From Spirochaetaceae bacterium (GTDB taxonomy: Bacteria; Myxococcota_A; UBA9160; UBA4427), in the NCBI GenBank assembly GCA_020632655.1, contig JACKFD010000018.1, positions 1 to 64,000 on the forward strand: 64,000 bases of DNA, read 5' to 3'. This document shows, piece after piece, positions 26,738-35,421 of the stretch (within the stretch, counting starts at the first letter, position 1; every line of letters begins with the position of its first letter). The notes under the pieces are model-generated. The model was not told the origin of the DNA, ran no database searches, and saw only the letters and a program-made list of their open reading frames with translations. The position numbers and the translations under genes are program-made.

Positions 26738-26795
26738 CTGTGACCTCCTCTTCCCGGTCGAAGAGAAATGCCCGTTCTCCGGGGCGTTTCCCGGA

Positions 26796-28973
26796 TCAGT
26801 GGATGTGGACCGCACCGCTCGACACGACGGCCGTGCAGAGCCCCTTCACGATGTTCTTCGTGTAGTCGCCGTCGCAGGGCGGATCGCCGGCGCCGCCGCA
26901 GGTCGCCTGCAGGTCGACGATCAGCTGGTCGAGCAGTGCCTCGACCTGGTCCCGCGCCGGGAACCCACCGACGTCGCCCCGCAGACCGGCCCCGACGATG
27001 CCGTCGAGGAGCGGATCCGTGATCAGATCGACGTCGTTCGGGTCCGCGAAGGCGACGGCCGGCGCCTGGTCCCAGCCGAAGCCGGTGGTCGGATTGGCCG
27101 CAGCCACGAAGAACTGGTTGCGCAGGGTCTGGCTCGCGGGACTCGAGCCGCCGACGAGCACGTCGCAGTACTCGACTCCGAGCTTGTCGACACCGACCTG
27201 GTTCGCCGAGACGAAGGAGCGGATGTCCGGCCCGGCCGGCAGCTGCGTCGTGAGCTCCTGGTAGGTCGCCTCGATGCTCGGGGTCATCGGATCGACGCCG
27301 GTCACGGCCGCCATCGAAGCGTTCACCCGCGCGAAGTCCCGCACGCCGACCAGCGGGACGGGGCTGCCGAAATCCTCGGCGCCCGGCGTGGGCGGCGTCG
27401 CCGGCGGGACCGGATCCTGGAAGATGCCGAGCTGCTCGAAGACGAGCTGGAACGTGTCCGTATTCGGGTCGGCGATGCCGCCCACGATCGAACATTGTCG
27501 CGAGAGCTGCTGCCGGTTGCTGGTGACGAGCGCATTCAGCCGCGAGAAGCCCTGTCCCGAGACCGGGATGATCCCGTTCAGCGAGATCCGCATGTTCTGG
27601 ATGCGAACCGCCGAGCCGGTATCGCTCACGAAGGTCGGGGCGCAGAAGAGGTAGCTGTAGTCGTCGAGCTGGGTCACCTCGAACTCGATCGTCGAGGTGC
27701 CGCCCGTCCATTGCGAGACGTCGAAGGCGAGCGTCACGCGCTTGCCGATGCCGGCCTCGTAGTTCGTCCGGATCTGGACGGGCGTGAGGAGCCGGTCGTA
27801 GATCGCTACGAAGCGGATCTGGCCGAGCCATTGACGACCACCCGTGACCTCGTCGCCCATGACGAGGCGCTGACCGGGATCCCAGTTCCAGAGTCGACCC
27901 GCCCGGATCTCGTCCACGTCCTCGGTCCACTGGCCATCGACGTAGATGCGCCGACCCGCGAGCTGGTCGTAGGTGAAGACCACGTGCTGGAGCGTCGCCT
28001 GCGCGTCCTGGTCGACGTCGTAGGTCTCGAAGTCGGGCGTGCCGTTGTTGCTGATTTCCTGGAGGAACGCCCGGTTGCGGACGACGTACTGGTACATGAC
28101 CTGCCCGAGCATGAAGTTTCGGGACCCGCCGTTGCGCGAGTAGGAGATGATCCGTGCGGGGCCTTCCTGGGTCGTGTTCGTGTTGGCGATCCACGCCTCG
28201 ACCGTGTAGGCCTGAGAGCCACCCGATTGGGCCGCGATCCGGTCGTAGAGCTTCCGGCTCGCGTCCGCCGTCGCGATCGCGCGACCGGTCTGGATGTCGA
28301 TGCCGTAGGAGGTCATGAGCGTGGGACCTTCGAGGGTGAGATCGATCGCCGGCGCCACGCCGCTCGTATCGAAGGCCGTGTTGCCCGTCTGCTCCTTGAA
28401 GTCCCAGCGCGCGATGATGCCCGTGTCGAAGCGGTCGGAGCCGACCTCTTCGGTTCCGTCCGCGAGCGTTCGGGTATTGCTCGAGAGGTCGGTCACGTCG
28501 ACGCCGCCCGTCGTGCCGCCCGAGGCCTCGATCGCCGTCTGCCAGGCGAGGATCTGGGTCAGCATCTCGGCCGCGTCGGTCGCGCAATCCGACCAGCAGA
28601 AGTGGAAGTCCGCTCCGAGGCGCCGCACGAGACGCGACGACGCAGGATCCGAGAAGTTGACCTTCTGGTTGTCGACGACGGCGGACCAGGCGGTCGAGGA
28701 GTCCGTATGGGCGATGCGCGGCGCGCCGGGACCCTGCTGATCGTGGCAGCTCGCGCAGTTCGCGCGCAGCAGCGGATAGACGGTCGTCTCGAAGCTCGTC
28801 ACCTGCTCGGCGACGGAGAGACCCTGGGGCACGCCCCCGCCGACGCTGTTCGCGGCGATCGAGGTATCCGTCGAAGGGCCGCCGTAGTCACCGCAGCCGA
28901 TCGAGGAGAGCAGGAGCACCAGGAGCGGCACGAGCACGAGGGGTGCGCGGACGCCGCGAGAGCAGCTCCGCAT
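26796..28973 (-). CDS. LamG-domain lipoprotein with a c-type haem motif
   Basis: A roughly 725-residue lipoprotein. The signal peptide LVLVPLLVLLLSSIGCGD ends in a lipobox; Gly-Asp after the Cys allows outer-membrane sorting. Near the mature N-terminus is a haem-binding CASCH (YPLLRANCASCHDQQGPG), as in the c-type motif region of DUF1587-like or cytochrome-like domains. The middle is a LamG/concanavalin-like jelly roll (VEAWIANTNTTQEGPARIIS, LQHVVFTYDQLAGRRIYVDG, WLGQIRFVAIYDRLLTPVQI). The C-terminal 300 residues are not recognised and hold a Cys pair (CGGAGDPPC). The start at 28973 gives a normal signal peptide but a close ribosome site; 29012 is the alternative. Confidence 0.8.
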   Translation of the reverse strand: MRSCSRGVRAPLVLVPLLVLLLSSIGCGDYGGPSTDTSIAANSVGGGVPQGLSVAEQVTSFETTVYPLLRANCASCHDQQGPGAPRIAHTDSSTAWSAVVDNQKVNFSDPASSRLVRRLGADFHFCWSDCATDAAEMLTQILAWQTAIEASGGTTGGVDVTDLSSNTRTLADGTEEVGSDRFDTGIIARWDFKEQTGNTAFDTSGVAPAIDLTLEGPTLMTSYGIDIQTGRAIATADASRKLYDRIAAQSGGSQAYTVEAWIANTNTTQEGPARIISYSRNGGSRNFMLGQVMYQYVVRNRAFLQEISNNGTPDFETYDVDQDAQATLQHVVFTYDQLAGRRIYVDGQWTEDVDEIRAGRLWNWDPGQRLVMGDEVTGGRQWLGQIRFVAIYDRLLTPVQIRTNYEAGIGKRVTLAFDVSQWTGGTSTIEFEVTQLDDYSYLFCAPTFVSDTGSAVRIQNMRISLNGIIPVSGQGFSRLNALVTSNRQQLSRQCSIVGGIADPNTDTFQLVFEQLGIFQDPVPPATPPTPGAEDFGSPVPLVGVRDFARVNASMAAVTGVDPMTPSIEATYQELTTQLPAGPDIRSFVSANQVGVDKLGVEYCDVLVGGSSPASQTLRNQFFVAAANPTTGFGWDQAPAVAFADPNDVDLITDPLLDGIVGAGLRGDVGGFPARDQVEALLDQLIVDLQATCGGAGDPPCDGDYTKNIVKGLCTAVVSSGAVHIH

Positions 28974-29097
28974 CGCCTCCCCGGGCTCGCACTGGAAATT
29001 CACATGCTGCATCGGTTGGTCCCCCGACCCCTCGTGATTCTCGAGCGCTCGTACGCCCCGCATGGATCCGCGCATCGGACTCGCCGCGTCCATGATC

Positions 29098-30288
29098 TCA
29101 ATCGTTCATGCAGTGTTCGGCCACGCCCGCGAAGACGTCCTTCATGCGGTACGTGCCGTTCTGCTCGAAGACGTCTGCGATCGCCTCGATGGCGTCTCGA
29201 TCCCCCTGACTCTTCGGCGGTCGGAAGCAGACGTGCTGGAAGACCTTCTCGACCTGACAGACCGAGAAGGCCCGGGTCGAGGCGACCTCGGCGCCGAGGC
29301 TCTTCGCGCCGAAGCCGCGATCCGAGGCGCCGCGCCAGTCGAGCGTGGAGTTCTGGCCTTCGCGCCAGTAGTTGATCCAGCTGTTGTCGGTCGTGATGTA
29401 GCCCTGGGGAAAGACGTTGCCGTTGATCAGGTTCTTGGCCTGGACGACGCCCGGCGTGTGGACCATGCGCCCTGCGTTCTCGTCCCACTCGAAGTAGGCG
29501 TAGGCGCCCGCGAGGCCGTCCATGCCTGCATGGCAGCCGTAGCAGGTGTTGAGGAAGATCTCGGAATCACCGCCGGGGCTGCGCGTCACGTCCTGCCGGA
29601 TGCGATCGCCGGTTCGCGTGATGTCGTTCATGTCTTCGAGATCGCGGCAGAGGAAGTTCATCGAAGTGAAGCGCCACATCGCGCGATTCGTTCCGCCGGA
29701 GAAGAAGGCCTGCGCAGCGGCGCGCGTGGTCGTCACACCGGCGGCCTCCGAGGTCGAGACCTGCGAGCCGGGCAGACCCGACTGCGTTCGCCGGACGAGC
29801 TGCGCCGGATCGCTGAGATCGACGCCGGACGCCTCCATGGCGAGGTAGTGATCGTTGCTCGTCTGCTGGTAGTTCGGGTTGACGAGGCCGTTCGCGCCCG
29901 TGTAGATGATGTCCTCGGAGAGAACGAGGTTGAAGGGCACGTCGTCGCGGATCATGCCGATCACGGTCGCCGTGTAGTCGTTGAGCGGCGCGAAGACCGT
30001 GATCTCCTCGTTCGTCCAGGGCGTGACGAAGTTCTTGAGCGAGACGTTGTAGAAGGCGGGATTCTGCATCGCGAGCTCGGCGGCGAGATCCGCGCGTCCG
30101 TTCCCGATATGCGTCGCCATCGTCTGCAGCGTCGCATCGTCCGGCGGAACGCCCGCGATGCGGTCGTGCATGCGCCGCGCGCGATCCACGTCGTCCATCT
30201 GGGCCGAGGCTCCAGCAGCACAGAGAAGCACCAGGCCGACGGCCAGGGTTCCGAGGGCCGCCACGCGAGCCATCCCGCGCCGATCCAT
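29098..30288 (-). CDS. Exported protein with a single c-type haem motif, first gene of the Ton-like operon
   Basis: A 396-residue protein with a signal peptide (RVAALGTLAVGLVLLCAAGASAQ). One CxxCH site, FLNTCYGCHAGMDG, lies about two thirds along, predicting covalent haem c in the periplasm; a second Cys pair (FSVCQVEKVFQHVCF) lies downstream and resembles the pattern of a second, degenerate site. The family name is not recognised; it is not a simple class I cytochrome. The start at 30288 has GAGGGGGG at a normal distance; further upstream readings add an unlikely basic N-terminus. It heads the leftward operon that continues with the LamG lipoprotein (gap about 85-125 bp). Confidence 0.75.
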   Translation of the reverse strand: MDRRGMARVAALGTLAVGLVLLCAAGASAQMDDVDRARRMHDRIAGVPPDDATLQTMATHIGNGRADLAAELAMQNPAFYNVSLKNFVTPWTNEEITVFAPLNDYTATVIGMIRDDVPFNLVLSEDIIYTGANGLVNPNYQQTSNDHYLAMEASGVDLSDPAQLVRRTQSGLPGSQVSTSEAAGVTTTRAAAQAFFSGGTNRAMWRFTSMNFLCRDLEDMNDITRTGDRIRQDVTRSPGGDSEIFLNTCYGCHAGMDGLAGAYAYFEWDENAGRMVHTPGVVQAKNLINGNVFPQGYITTDNSWINYWREGQNSTLDWRGASDRGFGAKSLGAEVASTRAFSVCQVEKVFQHVCFRPPKSQGDRDAIEAIADVFEQNGTYRMKDVFAGVAEHCMND

Positions 30289-30753
30289 GCTCCGGCCCCC
30301 CTCACACGACCCGTCTCGTCGTCGCATCATCGTGTTGGTCATCCGAACTCGACCTCGTCTCGATCCGTCCGTGGATCCGGGGTCTGCGGCCTGGCAGTCG
30401 GGCGCAGCTGTCCATACGGCACGGGCTCGTCATCCATTCGGCGCACGAGCGGACTTCTCGGTGATCTGGCTCACGAATGTGTGTGGTATTTCCATCGAAA
30501 CCTGGATGAAGCCCATCGTCCACGCGATTCGCACTCGTCCCGCGCGAGCCTGCCGTCGGACTGCCGGGTCGCTGCCCGGTCGCTGCCGAGGGGGCCCGCG
30601 TGACCGGTCGTCGATCACGGCGCCGGCCGCCGGCACCGATGGGAAACGGGGACGAAAAGTGCATCCAGTCCGGACGGGACTCCGGCCGATAGCGACCGGG
30701 TCCCCCCGCTCCGAAAGGGGCGCGCCCGGTCCTCCAGCCATGAAGGGAGGCGC
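30289..30753. other. 465-bp divergent promoter region, no gene
   Basis: Separates the leftward Ton-like operon from the rightward DsbD-like gene, so both promoters must lie here or nearby. I find no clear -35/-10 pair, sigma-54 site or CRP palindrome. The stretch around 30470-30510 (ACGAATGTGTGTGGTATTTC) is the only markedly AT-richer part and is the best place for a promoter. No ORF here has a plausible protein. Confidence 0.5.
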
Positions 30754-33183
30754 ATGAAGCGCATCGCCCGAGCCGACTGCCTCCCCGCCTCCGCCCGACG
30801 GACCTGCACGTCACTCCCGTGCGGCGTCGTGCTTCTATTCCTCGTGCTCGGGGTCTTCGTGCTCGGAGCGACGGGCCCTGCATGCGCCACCGAGCCGTCC
30901 GGGAGCGCGGGCGCGATGGCGCTCCGCTCGCTCGTCGGGCGCGCCGCGTCGACGGAGAGCGTCCCGCTGCCCGAGCTGCCCGCCTCCGCGCGCGGCGAGG
31001 CCGTCTTCGAGGACGACGTGCCGCAGCTCGTCGCGCGGCTCCTGCTGACCGACGCCCCCGAGCCCCGGGTCGGCGTGCTCTTCGACCTCGCCCCCGGATG
31101 GCACCTTTATTGGCGCAATCCCGGCGGCACGGGCATCGCCCCCGAGCTCGACCTCGCGGTCCCGGGCCATCGCGTCGGCGCCATCGCCTGGCCCGCCCCG
31201 CGCACCTTCCGCGAGGCCGACGGACTCTTCACGACCTTCGGATACGAGGGCAGCGTGCTGCTCTCCGCTCCTCTCGAATCGACCGGCGAGATCGCCGCGA
31301 CGGGACCGGACGACGCGGCGATCGTCACGGCCGACGTGTCCGTACTGATCTGTCGCACGGAGTGCGTGCCCGCTTCCTTCTCTCTCTCGACGCCGCTCGC
31401 TCGCGCACGCGCGGCGACGGAGCGCCGCGTCGTGAGCGAGCGTTTTCGCGAGACCCTCTCGCGCGTGCCGGCGACGGCGGAGACGCTCGGGATCGCGCCC
31501 CACGCACGATGGCTCGACGAGAAGGACGCCACGACCGGCCTCGCCCGCGTGGCGCTCTCGCTGGCCGACTGTGACTCGACGCGAGCGGGGGCGGCGCCTT
31601 CCCGGGACGCGACGCGAGCAGGCGCTGCGGACGACGACTGTGCTGCCCTCGCGCCGGATCCGAGCGACTCGCTCTTCCTCCCGATGGACGAAGGCGCCTT
31701 CGAGCTGCGCCGCGCGGAAGCGCTCGGCGCGCACGAGATGGGCACGAAGCGGGCCCTCGCGCTGACGCTCGAGCCCTTCACGGACGAGCTCTCCCGACTC
31801 CGCGGCCTCGTCTACCTGAAGCCGGCGAAGGGCGAAGGACGCCACGTCGCGATCGACGTCGCGATCGATGCACCGGATGCGGAGATGGCTCTCGCCGCGC
31901 CTGGCGCGAACGGCCCGCCTACGGAAGATGCCCCGGGCTGGCTCCGCATCGTGCTGCTCGCGATGCTCGGCGGCCTGATCCTGAACGGCATGCCCTGCGT
32001 GCTGCCCGTGCTCGCCATCAAGGTCGTCGCCGTCGCCGACCTCGCGCAGAAGGATCGCCGCGAGGTCCGGCTGCACGGCCTCGTCTACACGGCCGGGGTG
32101 CTCGGCTCGATGGGCCTGCTCGCCGCGATCGTGCTGGGTCTGCGCGCGGCGGGGCACTCGGTCGGCTGGGGCTTCCAGTTCCAGGAGCCGCTCTTCGTCG
32201 CCGTGATCAGCGCCGTCCTCGTCACCTTCGCGCTCAACCTCTTCGGCGTCTTCGAGATCGACCTCGGACAGTCGCGCCTCGCGAGCGTCGGACAGGACTC
32301 GACGGGCCTCTCCCGCTCGCTCTTCGAGGGGCTTCTCGCCGTCGTGCTCGCCACGCCCTGCACGGCGCCCTTCCTCGGCACGGCGGTCGGCTTTGCCTTC
32401 GCCTCCGAGGGCTCGGGCATCGTCGCGATCTTCCTCGCGATCGGACTCGGCCTCGCCTCGCCCTTCCTCGCCGTCTCGTTCTTCCCGAGGCTCGCGCGCT
32501 TCGTGCCGCGCTCGGGCCCCTGGATGCTGAAGCTCCGCGCCGGTCTCGGCTTCTGTCTGCTCGCGACGGTGGTCTGGCTGCTGTGGATCCTGGGCCAGAC
32601 CGGTGGTGCGAACGCCGTCGTCGCGATGGCCGGGCTGCTGCTCTTCCTTGCCTTCCTGCTCTGGGGCTTCGGTCAGCTGCAGCCGCTGCGCAGCCCGTGG
32701 CTCGCCCGCGCGATCGCGGTCGGCATCGCAGGCCTCGCCCTCACGGGCTTCAACCGCATCGACTTCGATCGCGCCCCGGCCGCCGGATCCGACGAAGCGG
32801 CCGCGGAGAGCCACGACGGCGACTGGCAGACCTACTCCGAGGAGGCGGTCCGCCAGGTGCTCGCCGAGGGGCGCCCCGCCTTCGTCGTCTTCACGGCCGA
32901 CTGGTGCATCACCTGCCAGGTCAACGAGCGGACCGTCCTGCATCGCGACGCGGTCCGCGACGCCCTCGCGCAAGGCGACTACGCGCTCTTCGTCGGCGAC
33001 TGGACCCGCCGCGACGAGGCGATCCGCCGAACGCTCGCGCGCTTCGGCCGCGCCGGGGTGCCGCTCTACCTCGTCTACTCGCCCGAGGCCCCGGATGCAC
33101 CGCGCGTCCTGCCCGAGCTGCTGACCCAGGCCCTGGTCGTGGAGGCACTCGAGCCCACGTCCCGGCTGGCCCACGCCCGCTGA
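30754..33183 (+). CDS. DsbD/ScsB-family thiol:disulfide interchange protein
   Basis: An 809-residue inner-membrane protein that carries reducing equivalents from cytoplasmic thioredoxin to the periplasm. Domain order: signal/TM, an N-terminal periplasmic immunoglobulin-like domain of the ScsB type with cysteines in LICRTECVPASFSL, an eight-helix membrane domain with the paired Cys motifs MPCVLPVLAIKV and ATPCTAPFLGTA, and a C-terminal thioredoxin domain with WCITC (C718, C721). All expected cysteines are present. GGGAGG lies 6 nt before the ATG. It heads a rightward cluster with TlpA, DUF4266, DUF3570 and ApbE, and lies back-to-back with an operon rich in CxxCH and Cys, for which it could supply reduced thiols. 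Confidence 0.92.
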   Translation: MKRIARADCLPASARRTCTSLPCGVVLLFLVLGVFVLGATGPACATEPSGSAGAMALRSLVGRAASTESVPLPELPASARGEAVFEDDVPQLVARLLLTDAPEPRVGVLFDLAPGWHLYWRNPGGTGIAPELDLAVPGHRVGAIAWPAPRTFREADGLFTTFGYEGSVLLSAPLESTGEIAATGPDDAAIVTADVSVLICRTECVPASFSLSTPLARARAATERRVVSERFRETLSRVPATAETLGIAPHARWLDEKDATTGLARVALSLADCDSTRAGAAPSRDATRAGAADDDCAALAPDPSDSLFLPMDEGAFELRRAEALGAHEMGTKRALALTLEPFTDELSRLRGLVYLKPAKGEGRHVAIDVAIDAPDAEMALAAPGANGPPTEDAPGWLRIVLLAMLGGLILNGMPCVLPVLAIKVVAVADLAQKDRREVRLHGLVYTAGVLGSMGLLAAIVLGLRAAGHSVGWGFQFQEPLFVAVISAVLVTFALNLFGVFEIDLGQSRLASVGQDSTGLSRSLFEGLLAVVLATPCTAPFLGTAVGFAFASEGSGIVAIFLAIGLGLASPFLAVSFFPRLARFVPRSGPWMLKLRAGLGFCLLATVVWLLWILGQTGGANAVVAMAGLLLFLAFLLWGFGQLQPLRSPWLARAIAVGIAGLALTGFNRIDFDRAPAAGSDEAAAESHDGDWQTYSEEAVRQVLAEGRPAFVVFTADWCITCQVNERTVLHRDAVRDALAQGDYALFVGDWTRRDEAIRRTLARFGRAGVPLYLVYSPEAPDAPRVLPELLTQALVVEALEPTSRLAHAR

Positions 33184-33313
33184 CCCCGCCGCGCCGGGTT
33201 TGCGACCTCCATCACATTCTGCTCATCCGGCCCCGCCGACCAGTCGATGCACCCGGGAGCCGGAGCGCCCCGCCGCCGGGCATCGCTCCCCTCGCCAAGG
33301 AGACCCGCATCGC

Positions 33314-33826
33314 ATGACGGCCCATCCGACCCGAGTCCGCGCGACGCTCGTCACCCTCGCCCTCGCCCTCGTGGCCGGCGGCGCCTCGGCCCTCGAGGCG
33401 GGGGATCGCGCGCCCGCCTTCGCCATGCCCGCTCTCGACGGCAAGGGCATGGTCGAGCTCTCGGCCTACCGCGGGAAGGTCGTCTACCTCGACTTCTGGG
33501 CATCCTGGTGCGCGCCCTGCCTCACGGCGATCCCCGAGGTCGAGAAGCTGCGCGCCGAGTTCCCCGCCGACGCCTTCCAGGTCGTCGCCGTGAACCTCGA
33601 TCAGCAGACGACCAAGGCCCAGCGCTTCCTCTCGAAGACTCCGATCGGCTACCCGAGCGCGTCCGATCCCAAGGGCCGTCTGCCGGAGCAGTTCGGTCTC
33701 GACACGATGCCGACCTCGTACCTGATCGATCGCGAGGGCGTCATCCGCTACGTGCACCGGGGCTTCAAGCGCGGCGACGGCGACAAGCTGCGCCACGAGA
33801 TCCGCGCGCTGCTCGGAGGCAACTAG
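33314..33826 (+). CDS. TlpA-like periplasmic thioredoxin
   Basis: A 170-residue exported thioredoxin-fold protein with a signal peptide (LVTLALALVAGGASALEAG) and the active site WASWCAPCLTAIP (C66, C69). The cis-proline loop is TMPTSYLIDREG. Proteins of the TlpA/ResA/DsbE group reduce specific periplasmic disulfides, using electrons from a DsbD-like partner; here the DsbD-like gene is immediately upstream. AAGGAG lies 11 nt before the ATG. It is 131 bp downstream of dsbD and 3 bp upstream of the DUF4266 gene, all on one strand. Which substrate it reduces is not known. Confidence 0.88.
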   Translation: MTAHPTRVRATLVTLALALVAGGASALEAGDRAPAFAMPALDGKGMVELSAYRGKVVYLDFWASWCAPCLTAIPEVEKLRAEFPADAFQVVAVNLDQQTTKAQRFLSKTPIGYPSASDPKGRLPEQFGLDTMPTSYLIDREGVIRYVHRGFKRGDGDKLRHEIRALLGGN

Positions 33827-33829
33827 CGC

Positions 33830-34051
33830 ATGACGAGTCGCCTCGTCCTCGCCTGCGTGCTCGCCGGCGTCGCCCTCGCCAGCACGGGCTGCGTGCGCGT
33901 GAAGCCCTGGGAGCGCGACCTGCTCGCGCGACGCGACATGGCCTTCGAGCCCGACGCGCTCGAGGCGAAGCGCGAGAGCCACATCTACTTCAGCAAGGAA
34001 GCCTCCATGCCGGGCGGAAGCGGCGGGGGCGGCGGCTGCGGCTGCAACTGA
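33830..34051 (+). CDS. DUF4266 small lipoprotein
   Basis: A 73-residue lipoprotein with lipobox ASTGC, followed by VRVKPWERDLLARRDMAF, the conserved core of DUF4266, and a Gly-rich tail ending GGCGCN. The function is unknown. The family is regularly found between a thioredoxin-like gene and a DUF3570 beta-barrel protein plus ApbE, exactly the arrangement here, so it is probably a periplasm- or outer-membrane-anchored part of that flavinylation-linked complex. It starts 3 bp after the tlpA-like stop. The CGC near the C-terminus could be a substrate of the adjacent thioredoxin; that is a guess. Confidence 0.85.
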   Translation: MTSRLVLACVLAGVALASTGCVRVKPWERDLLARRDMAFEPDALEAKRESHIYFSKEASMPGGSGGGGGCGCN

Positions 34052-34061
34052 GGAAGCGACC

Positions 34062-35408
34062 GTGACACGACGGGCGAGCGAAGAGGGGATCGGGAAGCCC
34101 GAGCAGGAAGAGACGCGGGGGGCCGCCTTCGGTCTGCCGCGGCCGGGGCCGGCGCTGACGGCGCTCACGACGAGCGCGCTCGCGCTGCCGGGCATCGCGG
34201 GCTCCGCGCGTGCGGACGCGCCGATCGAGCGGGCGACCTCCTCGGCGTCGTTCAGCTACTACAAGGAAGACAAGCTCTCGCCCTCGCGCTTCGAGAGCTC
34301 CGTCGGCTCGCGCGAGCGATACGAGGTCTACACGGGGCAGGCGCGCTTCGACATCCCGACCTCGAAGCGGACCGACCTGGGCATCGGCCTCCTCTACGAG
34401 GAGATGAGCGGCGCCTCGCCCTGGTACGTGGTCGCCGACACGACTCCCGGCTCGGGCGGCAAGCCGCTCCAGGTCATGAGCGGCGCCACGATCGAGGACC
34501 GCCGCTTCGACCTGAACGTCGACCTCGACTTCTACATGGACTCGGGCAAGGACACGCTCTCCGGCGGCGTCTCGCTCGAGAAGGACTACCGCTCGCTCAG
34601 CTTCGGGATCGGAACCGAGCGCAACTTCAACGACAAGAACACGACGCTGTCGCTCTCGGGCGCCGCGTCCTTCGACGAGATCTTCCCCACGGATCCCGAG
34701 CTCTCGACCGCACGCCCCGCCGCAGGCGAGAAGTGGAGCGTCGACGTCTTCGCGGGCCTCTCCCAGATCCTGACCCGCGCCTCGACGATCGCGCTCACGG
34801 TCAACTACAAGCACTCCGACGGCTACCTGAGCGACCCCTACAAGGCGATCACCGACGTCGCCTCGACGGGCATCTTCTCCGACCGGCGCCCCGACACGAA
34901 GGAGCAGGCGAGCTTCCTGCTCCGCTACCGCCACCACATCGAGCCGATCACGGCCTCGATCCACGGCGACTACCGCTTCTATGTCGATGACTGGGGCGTC
35001 GTGTCGCATACGGTCGAGCTCGCCTGGTACCAGAACTTCCTCGAGTGGCTGACGATCACACCCAGTCTGCGCTGGTACAGCCAGAGCAAGGCGGACTTCT
35101 ACGAGGCCGTGCTGCCCGCGGGCCGTCTGCCCTCCGAGCGGTCGAGCGACTACCGACTCTCGCCCTACGGCGCCGTCTCCTGGAAGATCAAGGCCGACGT
35201 CGAGCTGCTGGACCTCGCACGGTACGACGCGCCGCGATGGCTCCAGGCGATCGGCATCTCCGAAGGCCTCGACCTGATCGGCTCGCTCTCCTACGAGCGC
35301 TACCTCTCGGACGGCGACTTCGGCCTCGTCGACGTGAACGAGGCGGAAGAGGCGCCGGGCCTCGTGCGCTTCCACGTCGTGGCCTTCACCCTGACGGGCC
35401 GCTTCTAG
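34062..35408 (+). CDS. DUF3570 outer-membrane beta-barrel-like protein with SGA(S/T) motifs
   Basis: A 448-residue protein. After a hydrophobic signal-like segment (LTALTTSALALPGIAGSARA) the rest is alternating amphipathic strands typical of an outer-membrane barrel and ends in an aromatic, FTLTGRF. Two motifs, SGAS at 116-119 and SGAT at 140-143, match the core of the site to which ApbE attaches FMN (SGAT in NqrC/RnfG). ApbE is the next gene (13 bp), DUF4266 the previous one (10 bp). The barrel could carry covalent flavin, but only the motif is seen. The start is a GTG with GGAAG upstream. No function is established for the family. Confidence 0.85.
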   Translation: MTRRASEEGIGKPEQEETRGAAFGLPRPGPALTALTTSALALPGIAGSARADAPIERATSSASFSYYKEDKLSPSRFESSVGSRERYEVYTGQARFDIPTSKRTDLGIGLLYEEMSGASPWYVVADTTPGSGGKPLQVMSGATIEDRRFDLNVDLDFYMDSGKDTLSGGVSLEKDYRSLSFGIGTERNFNDKNTTLSLSGAASFDEIFPTDPELSTARPAAGEKWSVDVFAGLSQILTRASTIALTVNYKHSDGYLSDPYKAITDVASTGIFSDRRPDTKEQASFLLRYRHHIEPITASIHGDYRFYVDDWGVVSHTVELAWYQNFLEWLTITPSLRWYSQSKADFYEAVLPAGRLPSERSSDYRLSPYGAVSWKIKADVELLDLARYDAPRWLQAIGISEGLDLIGSLSYERYLSDGDFGLVDVNEAEEAPGLVRFHVVAFTLTGRF

Positions 35409-35421
35409 GGTCGCGCGCGCC

